A DNA stretch of 59,799 nt from Zestomicrobium sp964482405 (GCA_964482405.1 CAYZXH010000003.1:1-59799), one strand, 5' to 3'; positions 33,881-43,734 are shown, numbered from the stretch's first letter. Notes: generated from the sequence alone by a model not told the origin. Program-made: numbers and translations.

Positions 33881-35285
33881 TAACTCTCACCGGAGACCTG
33901 TATTTAGGGTGATACTTCCGTATGTTCTCAACACTTATCAACTTCAATTCTTCTTCAGGCAGTATTGAAAGAACTTCCCAGCCTAAGTCAAGCGTTGTCT
34001 CGATATCTCTTCTTTCGTTCTCTCCTTGATTAATGAATCTCCTCTCGAATAAATCAGCGAAGTTTAGGTACTTCCTATCCCTCTCACTAAGGGATTCAGC
34101 CCCTATTATGGCTGAGAGCTCCCTCAAGTACTGACCTTCCGTGTAAGCAGCTATCATCTGCATGAATACTTGGTAGTGATCCTCCCTTGTTTTCCCAAGT
34201 CCTATACCGTCTTTCATGAGTCTAGAGAGGGACAGTAATACGTCTACTGGGGGGTACAGGCCCTTCCTGAACATATCTCTTGAGAGAACTATTTGACCCT
34301 CAGTTATGTAACCCGTTAAGTCAGGTATTGGGTGTGTTATGTCGTCGTCTGGCATCGTGAGTATAGGCATTTGAGTAACGGACCCCTTCTTACCGGTTAC
34401 CTTACCGGCTCTCTCATATATTGTTGCTAGATCTGTATACATGTAGCCCGGGTACCCTCTCCTACCGGGAACCTCCTCCCTAGCTGCGGAGAGCTCACGT
34501 AACGCCTCAGCGTAGTTCGTCATATCGCTCATTATCACCAAAACGTGTATGTCGTGCTTCCAAGCAAGAAACTCCGCTGTCGTGAGAGCTACTCGGGGGA
34601 CCGCTATCCTCTCAATCACAGGCGATGAAGCCGTATTAATGAATGAGACCACGTTCTCCACGTTCTTGGCTTTCTTAAGAGACTCTATAAAGAAGTATGC
34701 TTCCTCGTAAGTCACCCCTATTGCGGCGAAAACTACTGCGAACCTCTCCTCCTTACCCCTCACCGTGGCTTGCCTAACTATCTGAGCAGCTATCCTGTTA
34801 TGGGGTAAGCCAGCACCACTAAATATAGGCAGTTTCTGACCCCTCACTATAGAGAAGAGAGCGTCTATGGCTGAGATCCCTGTCTCTATGAACTCAGACG
34901 GTGGCTCCCTCATGGCAGGATTTAATGGTGCGCCGTTAACGTCTAGCCAGTCTTCAGGGATTATTCTAGGACCGCCGTCGATCGGGTTCCCGAGACCGTC
35001 GAAGATCCTCCCAAACATATCCAGAGAAACCGGGATCTTAAGCGTCTCACCCTTAAATCTCACCTTAATTGAGTCTACGTTTACCTCGCTGACACCTCCA
35101 AAGACTTGAATGACACTCACGTCCTTACCCACATCTATAACCTGACCTACTCTCGACTCACCGCTGGGTAGGGTTACCTCAACTACCTCACCATACCTAA
35201 TCCCCTCAATAGACTTAACGAGTAGTAAAGATCCTCTAGCACTTAACGCTCTCCTAACTTCCTTAACACTTAAGTTAAGAACCAC
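33852..35285 (-). CDS. atpB: A/V-type ATP synthase subunit B
   Basis: The non-catalytic nucleotide-binding subunit, 477 residues. It shows FIETGISAIDALFSIVRGQKLPIFSGAGLPHN, the degenerate P-loop of B subunits, and the conserved SDMTNYAEALRELSAAREEVPGRRG and MPDDDITHPIPDLTGYITEGQ blocks (quoted in part in other family members). Three copies alternate with subunit A in the catalytic head. It overlaps subunit A by 11 bases upstream and subunit D by 29 bases downstream. Confidence 0.97.
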   Translation of the reverse strand: MVLNLSVKEVRRALSARGSLLLVKSIEGIRYGEVVEVTLPSGESRVGQVIDVGKDVSVIQVFGGVSEVNVDSIKVRFKGETLKIPVSLDMFGRIFDGLGNPIDGGPRIIPEDWLDVNGAPLNPAMREPPSEFIETGISAIDALFSIVRGQKLPIFSGAGLPHNRIAAQIVRQATVRGKEERFAVVFAAIGVTYEEAYFFIESLKKAKNVENVVSFINTASSPVIERIAVPRVALTTAEFLAWKHDIHVLVIMSDMTNYAEALRELSAAREEVPGRRGYPGYMYTDLATIYERAGKVTGKKGSVTQMPILTMPDDDITHPIPDLTGYITEGQIVLSRDMFRKGLYPPVDVLLSLSRLMKDGIGLGKTREDHYQVFMQMIAAYTEGQYLRELSAIIGAESLSERDRKYLNFADLFERRFINQGENERRDIETTLDLGWEVLSILPEEELKLISVENIRKYHPKYRSPVRVSVSADTQAG

Positions 35286-37056
35286 TTAACTCACCTGCTC
35301 GGAGCTTCTTGAAATAATCTTTTATTTCCCTAACTATGTCTTCATAAACCTTCCTGAATTCCTCGTTACGTACCTCCTTCATCCTAGCTATGCGCGAGAT
35401 TACTGGAGCCTCCCTGATCTTACTTAGGGGTACTCCGTCATTCAGGGTTTTCGCGGCTTCCTCGTAAAACCTGATTATAATGTCTAGCATGAGGACCGTC
35501 TTCTCGGGCGAGCTGTAGGCGTCTATCGGATGGTAAGCACTTTGTTGCAGGAAGTCTTCCCTAATCATCTTAGCCACATCTAGGAGGAGTTTATCCGGAT
35601 CTGGGAGAGCTTCAGGACCTACAAGCCTGACTAACTCCATTAACTCGGACTCTCTCTGAAGAATTCTTAAAGCTTCATTACGCAACTTCAACCAGTCCCT
35701 GAAATCACGTTCCCACCACTTAGCAACTGTTTCCACGTACTGGGAGTAGCTGAGTAACCAGTTAATTGCGGGGAAGTGCCTCCTGTTAGCTAGTGATACG
35801 TCGAGTGCTAGTAGAGCGCCAATATATCTGAGTGTGTTAGTGGTGACTGGTTCGCTGAAGTCTGCTCCCGGAGGGGATACTGCGCCCAAGATAGTTAAGG
35901 ACCCTACCCTCTCGGGACTGCCTAGGGTGACCACCCTACCTGATCTTTCGTAAAACTCCGCTAGCCGCGAGCCTAGGTAGGCTGGGAATCCCTCGTCGCC
36001 TGGCATCTCCTCAAGCCTCGCACTTATTTCCCTCATCGCCTCAGCCCATCTAGAGGTTGAGTCAGCCACCATGAGCACGTCATACCCCATATCCCTGAAG
36101 TACTCGCCTATAGTCACCCCTAGGAAAACACTGGTTTCTCTGGCGGCTACAGGCATGTTAGATGTATTGGCTATGAATATGGCTTTCTCTGAGAGAGGCC
36201 TGCCTGATTCAGGGTCGCTGAGTTTCCTGAAGCTGTGTAATGCGTCAGCCATCTCATTACCTCTCTCACCGCAGCCAACAAATATGTTGACTTGAGTCCT
36301 GCTCCACTTGGTTAAGGTATGCAATAAAACCGTCTTACCACTACCGAAGCCTCCTGGAACCGCGGCCTTACCTCCCTTCGCTATCGGGAACATCATGTCT
36401 AATACTCTGGTTCCTGTTATGAGGGGTTCCACAGGCTCTAACCGTGTTTTGTAAGGTCTTGGCTTACGTATAGGCCACTTACTCATCAACCTCACTTCTT
36501 TTTTCTCCCCTCCGCCGACGTCTATGAGCGCTATAGTTTCCTCGACCGTGTAATCGCCGTCAGGGACTAGCTCCTTCAACACACCCGATAATCCCGGGGG
36601 CACCATGATCTTATGGAGTAGTATGGGTGTTTCCTGAACGTACCCTAGTATGGAGCCACCCTCTACTTTATCACCTACTTTAACGTCTGACGACTTCTTG
36701 AACGTCCACTTAACGTTTCTGGGTAGGGCAGGCAGCTTAACTCCCTTACTCACGAAAGCTCCGTGGATTTCGCCGATGACTGATAGAGGTCTTTGAAGTC
36801 CGTCATACACTTTCCCGACGATTCCGGGACCTAGCTCTGCTGAGAGTAAGCTCCCGGTACCCTCCACGGGTTCGCCGACCCGCAACCCTGAAGTATCTTC
36901 GTAGACTTGGATGAAAGCCCTATCACCCTGCAAACCTATCACCTCACCTATTAGGCTCTCATCACCTACTAAGACTACCTCGTAAACCATCGAGCCTTCC
37001 ATTCCTTCTGCTACTATTAAGGGACCTGAAACCCTCAGGATCTTACCCCTAGCCAA
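35275..37056 (-). CDS. atpA: A/V-type ATP synthase catalytic subunit A
   Basis: The catalytic subunit, 593 residues. The P-loop is GGFGSGKT (235-242), where most family members have GxFGCGKT; other markers are VGCGERGNEMADAL with the catalytic glutamate, and DSTSRWAEAMREIS. The 90-residue non-homologous region that distinguishes A subunits from F-type beta lies around residues 115-200. No intein is present, although such insertions are frequent in this gene. The subunit F gene ends three bases before it starts. Confidence 0.97.
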   Translation of the reverse strand: MARGKILRVSGPLIVAEGMEGSMVYEVVLVGDESLIGEVIGLQGDRAFIQVYEDTSGLRVGEPVEGTGSLLSAELGPGIVGKVYDGLQRPLSVIGEIHGAFVSKGVKLPALPRNVKWTFKKSSDVKVGDKVEGGSILGYVQETPILLHKIMVPPGLSGVLKELVPDGDYTVEETIALIDVGGGEKKEVRLMSKWPIRKPRPYKTRLEPVEPLITGTRVLDMMFPIAKGGKAAVPGGFGSGKTVLLHTLTKWSRTQVNIFVGCGERGNEMADALHSFRKLSDPESGRPLSEKAIFIANTSNMPVAARETSVFLGVTIGEYFRDMGYDVLMVADSTSRWAEAMREISARLEEMPGDEGFPAYLGSRLAEFYERSGRVVTLGSPERVGSLTILGAVSPPGADFSEPVTTNTLRYIGALLALDVSLANRRHFPAINWLLSYSQYVETVAKWWERDFRDWLKLRNEALRILQRESELMELVRLVGPEALPDPDKLLLDVAKMIREDFLQQSAYHPIDAYSSPEKTVLMLDIIIRFYEEAAKTLNDGVPLSKIREAPVISRIARMKEVRNEEFRKVYEDIVREIKDYFKKLRAGELSGS

Positions 37057-37059
37057 CGG

Positions 37060-37413
37060 TCACACCTCAATACTGACACCTAAATAAGACTTAATCATAC
37101 GCAGGTAATAATCCCTCACGTCTATCTTAGAAGCTTCCTTAGAGCTGGGAACGAACACCACCAAAGGCTCCCTACCCATCTTCTGCAACTTATCAGCTAT
37201 TAAGTCTCTGAACCTATACTGTATCACTATAATACCGACTGACGGATCCTCATAAAGCTTCGTCAATAACTCGCCTAATTCCTTCTTGAGTTCAGAGATG
37301 TTCTCGCCCTCAGAGATCTCAAAGAATCTCCTGACACCGGCTAATTTAAAGCCGTTGATAAAGCTTAAATCACCTATTACCACTACATCTTTCTTACTCG
37401 GCAATCGACTCAT
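37060..37413 (-). CDS. atpF: A/V-type ATP synthase subunit F
   Basis: A 117-residue stalk subunit with the Rossmann-like N-terminal domain (VVVIGDLSFINGFKLAGV) and VGIIVIQYRFRDLIADKL, followed by a C-terminal helix that in homologues inserts along the DF shaft and regulates hydrolysis. It overlaps the C-subunit gene by 20 bases. Confidence 0.9.
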   Translation of the reverse strand: MSRLPSKKDVVVIGDLSFINGFKLAGVRRFFEISEGENISELKKELGELLTKLYEDPSVGIIVIQYRFRDLIADKLQKMGREPLVVFVPSSKEASKIDVRDYYLRMIKSYLGVSIEV

Positions 37414-38392
37414 AGAGTCTTAACCACCCACCAACCTCTTCCCTAATTAATTCTGGTGAGTACCCAGTATTAATTAAGTAAATCACGTAAGAGAGAATGG
37501 AGAACTCGAATTCTTTCAGGAGTAAATAATCGAGTAACGTATCAACAGATACTGGGAGGGACTTAAGCATGTTGTGGCAGAAGTGTAGTGGTAGTACAGC
37601 GAGCACGTACTCGAAGTCATGGGTGTTCTTAGAAGCTTTAAGCACTACCTCTCTTTGCTTCTGAGTTAACTTCGTTGTGATAAGCCTTAAGTCTCCCCCT
37701 CCTATTAGAGCCTTTCTTAAGGCCTGCTTGAGTTCCTCAAACTCCTTAAGAAACTCAACACACCTAAGCCCGTAAGAAGAGACGTTCAGACCTGTTAAAA
37801 CATCCTCAAGCCTTCTAAAGTAAGACGTCCTTAATTTTCTGGAGAGCTCGTTCACGTCTAGCTCACTAATCTTTAACTTCCTGTGCTCCTCGAGGACTGA
37901 AGACATAGACTTGTTCAGGAGCTTCTTCTTACTTAATAACGAGATAATCTCCCCTACCTCTTTAGTGGTCATAAATTTCTTGATGGATTCAACCACCGGT
38001 GCTTCTAGGTATGTAGTCTCCGTTAATCCGGAACTTATAACGCCTATTAAGTCGTTAGCCACGTACTTACTTATGTAGAGATCAATTATCTCTATCACTT
38101 TCTCGGAAGGCTTGATTAAGCGTATCTTACTCCTCAAATCGTTTTCCCAACACTTCAACAGCTTAGAATATATGGTTGTTTGCGGCAGGGGTAGGGCACT
38201 CCTTAATTCTCTACCAAGACATGAACTAACTTCAAAGCCTTGGAGAGCGGAGAGGAGGCTAGGGAATGTGTAAGTAATCAGCTCGTTAATTCTCTTTACG
38301 TTATCTGGGCGTAAAGTCTTGTGGGAACGTATCTTAACGTAGTTGAAGAAGATCTCATCACTTATCTTAACAACCACTAAGCTAACCTCCAA
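37394..38392 (-). CDS. atpC: A/V-type ATP synthase subunit C (AC39-like)
   Basis: A 332-residue protein, mainly helical, that sits between the membrane rotor ring and the DF shaft. Sequence conservation in this family is low; position in the operon, length and the three repeated helical sections with conserved hydrophobic patches (TYFPSLL-type start, LPLHFCHNMLKSLPV, YSPELIREEVGGW end) support the call. Its start overlaps subunit E by 11 bases. Confidence 0.8.
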   Translation of the reverse strand: MEVSLVVVKISDEIFFNYVKIRSHKTLRPDNVKRINELITYTFPSLLSALQGFEVSSCLGRELRSALPLPQTTIYSKLLKCWENDLRSKIRLIKPSEKVIEIIDLYISKYVANDLIGVISSGLTETTYLEAPVVESIKKFMTTKEVGEIISLLSKKKLLNKSMSSVLEEHRKLKISELDVNELSRKLRTSYFRRLEDVLTGLNVSSYGLRCVEFLKEFEELKQALRKALIGGGDLRLITTKLTQKQREVVLKASKNTHDFEYVLAVLPLHFCHNMLKSLPVSVDTLLDYLLLKEFEFSILSYVIYLINTGYSPELIREEVGGWLRLYESIAE

Positions 38393-38978
38393 ATACTTCC
38401 TCGTTTAGTTTCCTGTAAATAAACGACATTAACCTCTCTAACCTGGTAGCGTAGGTGTTGTCCAAGCCTAGTGAACCGTCCTCAGTTTCTATTAAGACTC
38501 CTCCAACACTTTCTGGTGGTAGGGTCTTTATCTCTATGATTCTATCCTCAATACCCAATTCTCTTAACAATTCTTTAATTAACGGAACATCCCTCTCAAC
38601 AACGCATACCCTTACTTTTCGTGACGTGTGTATCTCGTTAAGACACTCATTAACCAATTTCTTTAGTGATCTTCTCCTCTCCTCGTCACTCATCTCGTTA
38701 ATCTTGCTTATGATTTCCTTCTTCAGCTCCTCGATGAGCTCGTTTTTTAGGTTTAGTAGCTTCGTGTTTACTTCTAAGCTCTTCTCACTCAGTTTCTTAG
38801 AGAGCTCGTCTCTTAACTCCCTCAACTCCGCTTCTCTAACCAACTCATATCTTCTCGTGTATTCTCTCATAGCCTCATCGAGTATTTTCCTGGCTTCTTC
38901 TTCAGCGCTCCTAATCATGGCTTCTGCTTTAGCTCTAGCTTTCTTCAGAATTTCTTCACGTAAAGCGTCTAAACTCAT
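38382..38978 (-). CDS. atpE: A/V-type ATP synthase subunit E
   Basis: The peripheral stalk subunit, 198 residues. A long N-terminal charged helix (AKAEAMIRSAEEEARKILDE) is followed by a globular domain with SVGGVLIETEDGSLGLDNTY split near residues 155-175, which is the most conserved part of subunit E. It pairs with subunit H to form the stator stalks. Confidence 0.92.
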   Translation of the reverse strand: MSLDALREEILKKARAKAEAMIRSAEEEARKILDEAMREYTRRYELVREAELRELRDELSKKLSEKSLEVNTKLLNLKNELIEELKKEIISKINEMSDEERRRSLKKLVNECLNEIHTSRKVRVCVVERDVPLIKELLRELGIEDRIIEIKTLPPESVGGVLIETEDGSLGLDNTYATRLERLMSFIYRKLNEEVFGG

Positions 38979-39001
38979 GCCTTAATCCTCTACTACCAAG
39001 C

Positions 39002-39490
39002 TTATATCGGTAACCCAGCAACTAACGTGGTTAGTAAGTAGCCGAGAACCATCCCCAATATACCGAGCATCTCGACGTAGGCAGCGAGTATTAGTGAGGG
39101 AACCAGCATTCTGCCCCCGGCTTTAGGTAGCTCGACTATGCCAGCCATGCATATCACGCCCTGATACCACGCGGAGAATAACTCAGCGACCAAGACGAAA
39201 GCCCCTATACCTAGGAAAGCACCTGCTTTAATCCATGTTAGTTCAGCTATTCCTGGTATGACTGATGTAAGACCTAGTAATGAGAAGATGAATCCGTAGA
39301 ACGTCTGCGTCATGGGTAGGGAAGAAAGTATGAGGACTTGCTTAAAACTACCTGGATCCTCTGATATGACTGACAAACCAGCTGAAGCAGCCTTACCTAT
39401 ACCTAAAGAAGACCCTACAACTCCTCCCACAACGCCTAACGCGATCCCTAAAGACGCTACAGCTTGAGGACTTAAGGACACCTCGTGCAC
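39002..39490 (-). CDS. atpK: A/V-type ATP synthase membrane rotor subunit K
   Basis: A 162-residue proteolipid with four membrane helices, a duplicated hairpin. Only the second hairpin has the ion-carrying glutamate (Glu140 in AAYVEMLGILGM). The first carries LPMTQTFYGF with Leu58, Thr61, Gln62 and Tyr65, and helix three has Gln110 in WYQG. These match residue for residue the sodium ligands of Enterococcus hirae NtpK (Leu61, Thr64, Gln65, Tyr68, Gln110, Glu139), so sodium coupling is predicted. One carboxylate per four helices means fewer ions per turn than an 8-kDa type ring. Confidence 0.95.
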   Translation of the reverse strand: MHEVSLSPQAVASLGIALGVVGGVVGSSLGIGKAASAGLSVISEDPGSFKQVLILSSLPMTQTFYGFIFSLLGLTSVIPGIAELTWIKAGAFLGIGAFVLVAELFSAWYQGVICMAGIVELPKAGGRMLVPSLILAAYVEMLGILGMVLGYLLTTLVAGLPI

Positions 39491-39571
39491 ACCTTGTTAA
39501 ATTTAGTGAAAAGTTTTTAAGCTTTGTTCGTGGGAGTCAAACCAAGGTTCAACAAAAGCTGGTGAGGTGAG

Positions 39572-41602
39572 CTACCTCATCTTCCCCAAAGCGATGTGCT
39601 TCTCTATCTTCAGAGTGAACGGCGTAAATTCCCTCCCGTTACCATCATACCATTTAGGTAGGAACTCAACGAAGCATAACCTCATAGAGTGAACGAAACC
39701 GCCTATAGTACCGAAAACTATGTTAAACATGTTCATGAAGATTGCTACAACCAACATAAGCACTAAACCTAAAACACTGCCGACGAGGGGTGCTAGGCTT
39801 GAGAAGTACTCGTAGACACCGAAAGATAGCTTGTTGAAGTTAACAGCCATTACGTAGGTAGCTATTCCCAGCCCAGCTATCCTAGAGTATGAGAGGACAT
39901 CACCAAGCAACCCAGTGATGTTGAATATCCACATGAAGAGGCCTACACCACCTAAAGACTTGACGGTCCCCGCAATCATCACTAACACCCCGACAAGAGA
40001 CGCGTAGAGCATGAAAGCATATACCTCACTACTCAGTGGTAGCAAGTTGTAGTGGAGGAATTCATGTAGAACGTAAGGTATGCCGAAAATCTCTGAGATT
40101 ATTAAACCAACCCCACTTAAGACCCTGCCTAAGTCCCTCACCTTAATACCTACGATCACTGAGAGAACGTGCCCTACGTTTATATGTACGAGTCCGATAA
40201 CCAAAGCTAAGACGAGGAAGAACATAGGGTCTGATAAGTTGATTAGAGCCGGCACACTAATCAACCCACCCCCCTCGCTAGCAATGGTTAATACTACGCG
40301 ACCCTCCTCGAAACCCACCGAGTACCCTGCGAAAGTATTCGATAAAACCCCGAAGACCGTGGCTGAAAGACTCAACACTAATAACATCTTCTTCAATGTC
40401 AGGTATCCGGACGAGTAAGGATTATCTATGAATCCGCTCCTATCCAAGACGTACTTAACTAACAGGAAGATTATTAGGCCGTAAACAGCGTCAGCCATCA
40501 TCAACCCGAAGAATACTAAGAATGAGTACGTGAGGATCGGTGTGGGGTCCCACTCACCCGGTGAGGGTAGGCCGTAAAATCTCGTTAAGAGCTCGAAGGG
40601 CTTAAGGATTTTAGGGTTCTTGAGTTTTGAGGGCGGTTTCTTATCTGTCGAGACGCTAACTATTAAGTAGGCACCTATCTCACTACTTAACCTGCTCTCC
40701 ACGGTCTTGATGGATTCTTCTGGAACCCACCCCTCCACAGCCAGCAAGTACTCACCGCTAGCGGCACTGAGGAGGAGATCAAGCCTAGATTTAACTAAAT
40801 CGTTAATCACCTTAGCTAGAGCAAGCACTTCCACGTTATCTTCTAAGACTCTCTCTAATTCTTGGTCTGTTCTGGCTAGAGTGCTTCTAAGCTCTTCCAC
40901 ATGTTTAATCAGGTAGTTCAGGTAATCAGGTATTAAGACTTCTTGTTGAGGAAACTTGATGATGTCTGCCTTAGCTTTACTTAATAACTCCTGAACTTCC
41001 TTCAAAGCGCTTGAGACACCGACTACGAAAACCACCATCTCGTCTTCTATTAAGCCCCACTTAATCACTACGTCCCTAGGTATTGAAGTAATGAGTTGCT
41101 CCATATCTTGCGATTTACCCAACGCTACCATAGAGAAGAGTGCCTCACCAGTGAAAGATAGCTCGGAAATCCTCAGATTATCGCCGACCACACGCCTAAC
41201 CACCTCAAGTACCCTGATTTGCTTCTGGCACTCACTAATCTCATCCGCTAATTTCTTCTTGTTATTAATCAAGTTCTCAACTTCTTGACGCACCTTACTT
41301 AACTTAACATGGAGTTCCTCTAAGATCTTGTCAAGATCTTCAAGACTCACCTCCCTCTTAAGGTCTACCACCGTAAACCTATAATAATTCTCGACTGCGT
41401 CCACCAAGTTTGAGAAGACACGCACTTTCTCAGCGTAGCTTCTTAATTTCTCCCTGTCTTCCTCGCTTAGCTCACCCGAGGTCTCTACGTGCATGACCCC
41501 CAAGTCTTGGAGTACGTTTAAAGTCTTGCTACTTAAGTCCTTGGGAACCAGCAACCTGATGTAGCGGAGTTTTTCAGGGGTTGACACTATGAGTGCCATC
41601 AT
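39572..41602 (-). CDS. atpI: A/V-type ATP synthase subunit I (a subunit)
   Basis: A 676-residue stator membrane subunit. The first 340 residues are the cytoplasmic arm with coiled coils; the rest has seven or eight membrane helices, including FFGLMMADAVYGLI, the VLSYSRIAGLGIATYVMA segment with the essential arginine, and FGTIGGFVHSMRLCFVEFLPKWY near the end. It forms the ion half-channels against the K ring. Four bases overlap the end of the H subunit gene (ATGA). Confidence 0.94.
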   Translation of the reverse strand: MMALIVSTPEKLRYIRLLVPKDLSSKTLNVLQDLGVMHVETSGELSEEDREKLRSYAEKVRVFSNLVDAVENYYRFTVVDLKREVSLEDLDKILEELHVKLSKVRQEVENLINNKKKLADEISECQKQIRVLEVVRRVVGDNLRISELSFTGEALFSMVALGKSQDMEQLITSIPRDVVIKWGLIEDEMVVFVVGVSSALKEVQELLSKAKADIIKFPQQEVLIPDYLNYLIKHVEELRSTLARTDQELERVLEDNVEVLALAKVINDLVKSRLDLLLSAASGEYLLAVEGWVPEESIKTVESRLSSEIGAYLIVSVSTDKKPPSKLKNPKILKPFELLTRFYGLPSPGEWDPTPILTYSFLVFFGLMMADAVYGLIIFLLVKYVLDRSGFIDNPYSSGYLTLKKMLLVLSLSATVFGVLSNTFAGYSVGFEEGRVVLTIASEGGGLISVPALINLSDPMFFLVLALVIGLVHINVGHVLSVIVGIKVRDLGRVLSGVGLIISEIFGIPYVLHEFLHYNLLPLSSEVYAFMLYASLVGVLVMIAGTVKSLGGVGLFMWIFNITGLLGDVLSYSRIAGLGIATYVMAVNFNKLSFGVYEYFSSLAPLVGSVLGLVLMLVVAIFMNMFNIVFGTIGGFVHSMRLCFVEFLPKWYDGNGREFTPFTLKIEKHIALGKMR

Positions 41603-41898
41603 AACTCCCTTAAGCCCATAACTATCTCCACTACCTCCCTAACCAAACCTTCTTTTCTCTCTGCGAAAGACTTGAGGATTGCTCGCTCCCGCTCCTCACC
41701 CCTAGACTCCACGTCCTTAATCCTCTGCTCAAATTCCCTCACTATTCTCTCCTTCTCCTCAGGACTTAGGAGATTTGCTAAAGGCTTTGACTTAAGCTCC
41801 GCGGCTTCCTTCCTAGCCTTACTTAAAATCTCTTCCGCTCTACTCCTAGCTTCCTCAACGATCTTCCTAGCTTCCTCCTCAATCTCACTAATCGACAT
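41599..41898 (-). CDS. atpH: A/V-type ATP synthase subunit H
   Basis: A 99-residue coiled-coil stalk subunit that starts at the ATG at 41898 (MSISEIEEEARKIVEEARSR) and consists almost wholly of Glu/Lys/Arg-rich heptads. A longer frame up to 42024 adds residues without homology and runs over the promoter, so I reject it. It is the first gene of the nine-gene H-I-K-E-C-F-A-B-D operon, the standard archaeal order. In the related Thermus enzyme the E-H pair forms the peripheral stalks. Confidence 0.82.
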   Translation of the reverse strand: MSISEIEEEARKIVEEARSRAEEILSKARKEAAELKSKPLANLLSPEEKERIVREFEQRIKDVESRGEERERAILKSFAERKEGLVREVVEIVMGLREL

Positions 41899-41924
41899 TC
41901 TAATCCCTAAAAACACTACATAAA

Positions 41925-41935
41925 CCCTTATAATT
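41925..41935 (-). promoter_or_regulatory. TATA box of the A/V-type ATP synthase operon
   Basis: Read on the minus strand AATTATAAGGG lies 27-37 bases before the subunit H start, suggesting a short leader of about ten bases. It is the only convincing TATA box found ahead of this nine-gene group. Confidence 0.5.
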
Positions 41936-42068
41936 ATTACGTTACTGAATTCAGACATAACGCAAAAACGTGCCGCAACCAAACCCACCCAAGTTAAATA
42001 CGTCTGCTCGTGAGGACGGGGCACAGAATTATAATTCTTTTAGTCCCTAGTTATTTAGGATTAGGTAG

Positions 42069-43607
42069 GTGTATGATGTGAGAGAGATTGGCGTAGAGAC
42101 TTACGTGCCTGACGCTAGCGTGATAACTAACGGAGTACTTAAGATGATTATTTTGGAGGGGAGGATCAAGGGCAATCTAGTTATTCTCAGAGAGCTCATA
42201 GACTACTTCGAGTCTCTAGCTAAGAATAATAGATCCCTCGGGATATTAGGTCTTGACGAGATGAGGTTTGTTAAGACTGCATGTAATTCTAGGGGAATAC
42301 CTGTTGAAGTAGTTTCTAGCGGCAGGAAAGCAGACGACATGGACGCTTTAGTTAGGTGGTATGCTTTGGACACGGGCGCTACCCTAATAACTTCCTCTAA
42401 GACGCAGCAATTAGCTAGCGAGGCTCTCGGGGTTAAGGTTCTCTACGTAGAGCCGCCTAGAACCCGTTTAACAACGCTCGAAAAATTCTTTGATGATAAG
42501 ACAATGTCAGTGCATCTGAAGGAGGGGGCGCCACCATACGCTAAGCAGGGTAGACCCGGTAAGTGGAGACTCGTTCAACTCTCCGAGAATCCGTTGAGTA
42601 GGGAGGAGATAGAAGCGATAGCTGATGAAATCCTTGAGGTAGCGCGTACAGACCCTGACGCGATCGTAGAAATTGAGAGACCTAACTCTATGATAATACA
42701 GCTAAATCTCTACAGGATAATAATAGCGAGACCGCCGATGAGTGACGGGTGGGAAATAACCGCGGTGAAGCCTCTCGTAAGACCTAAGTTGGAGGACTAC
42801 GTCCTCCCAGAGAAGCTCATGAGGAGGCTTGAGGAGAAGGCTGAGGGCATACTAATAGCTGGTGCTCCGGGAATGGGTAAGACTACGTTCGCTCAAGCTC
42901 TAGCAGATTATTACAGGAGGAAGAATAAAGTCGTTAAGACTATTGAGTCCCCTAGAGACATGCATTTACCGCCTGAAGTTACCCAATACTCCAAGACGTA
43001 CGCCACGTCCGACGAACTACACGATATACTCCTCCTCTCAAGACCTGACTATACGGTCTTTGATGAATTACGTACGGACAGCGACTTCAAACTATACGTT
43101 GACTTAAGACTCGCCGGGATAGGCATGATCGGCGTAATCCACGCGACATCGCCTATTGACGCGTTACAGAGGTTTATAGGTAGGATAGATCTGGGCATGA
43201 TACCCTCAGTAATCGACACAATTCTATTCTTAGAGGATGGTGAGGTACGTAAGGTGTATGACGTGAGCATGAGCGTTAAGTTGCCGACAGGCCTGAAAGA
43301 AGCGGATTTAGCTAGACCCGTAGTTGAGGTCAGAGACTTTCTGAGCGGGCAACTTGAGTACGAGATGTACACTTTCGGCGAGCAAACCGTGGTAGTCCCG
43401 GTGAAGCAGGCAGTAGGAAGCGATTTCGAGGCCATGGTTAGGAAGGCCATATTAGCACTCCTCCCGTCCGCGGAGGTAACGTTTGACGGCAATATAGTCA
43501 CGATAACAGTACCTAGAGAAGAAGCCAAATCAACGAGAAAGCTTAAGAGAAGACTAGCGAACATTGAGAGAAAATATGGAATAATAATTTCCCTTAGATT
43601 AGTTTAG
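42069..43607 (+). CDS. pina: PIN-domain/KH-domain ATPase, PINA family
   Basis: A 512-residue protein with an N-terminal PIN nuclease-like domain (VPDASVITNGVLKMI; DDMDALVRWYALDTGATLIT), a VirB11/PilT-like ATPase core (Walker A GAPGMGKTT near residue 268; FDELRTDSDF as Walker B region) and a C-terminal KH-like domain. This is the layout of Sulfolobus PINA, a hexameric ATPase reported to promote Holliday junction migration and to contact Hjc and Hjm. It is divergent from the ATPase operon. Similar genes are annotated elsewhere as type II secretion ATPases, which the PIN domain argues against. Confidence 0.88.
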   Translation: MYDVREIGVETYVPDASVITNGVLKMIILEGRIKGNLVILRELIDYFESLAKNNRSLGILGLDEMRFVKTACNSRGIPVEVVSSGRKADDMDALVRWYALDTGATLITSSKTQQLASEALGVKVLYVEPPRTRLTTLEKFFDDKTMSVHLKEGAPPYAKQGRPGKWRLVQLSENPLSREEIEAIADEILEVARTDPDAIVEIERPNSMIIQLNLYRIIIARPPMSDGWEITAVKPLVRPKLEDYVLPEKLMRRLEEKAEGILIAGAPGMGKTTFAQALADYYRRKNKVVKTIESPRDMHLPPEVTQYSKTYATSDELHDILLLSRPDYTVFDELRTDSDFKLYVDLRLAGIGMIGVIHATSPIDALQRFIGRIDLGMIPSVIDTILFLEDGEVRKVYDVSMSVKLPTGLKEADLARPVVEVRDFLSGQLEYEMYTFGEQTVVVPVKQAVGSDFEAMVRKAILALLPSAEVTFDGNIVTITVPREEAKSTRKLKRRLANIERKYGIIISLRLV

Positions 43608-43734
43608 CATACATAGCGAGTTTTGCGAGGATATTTGGTTTTGAGGGTTAAGGGCACATAACAATCACTTTAATACACGGCTTCATTCCCCGTTAATGCT
43701 GGACCCTGTTCAACCTATGTTACTCCTGGTGAGT

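Noticed and set aside
35275..37056. Intein in ATP synthase subunit A
   Set aside because: The gene is 593 codons, and the P-loop region where inteins insert is continuous.
38455..38985. Long open frame antisense to ATP synthase subunit E
   Set aside because: Serine-rich translation produced by the opposite strand of a Glu/Lys-rich coiled coil; no homology features.
42069..43607. Type IV pilus or archaellum secretion ATPase
   Set aside because: The core is PilT/VirB11-like, but the N-terminal PIN domain and C-terminal KH domain, and lack of pilin or membrane partners, fit PINA.
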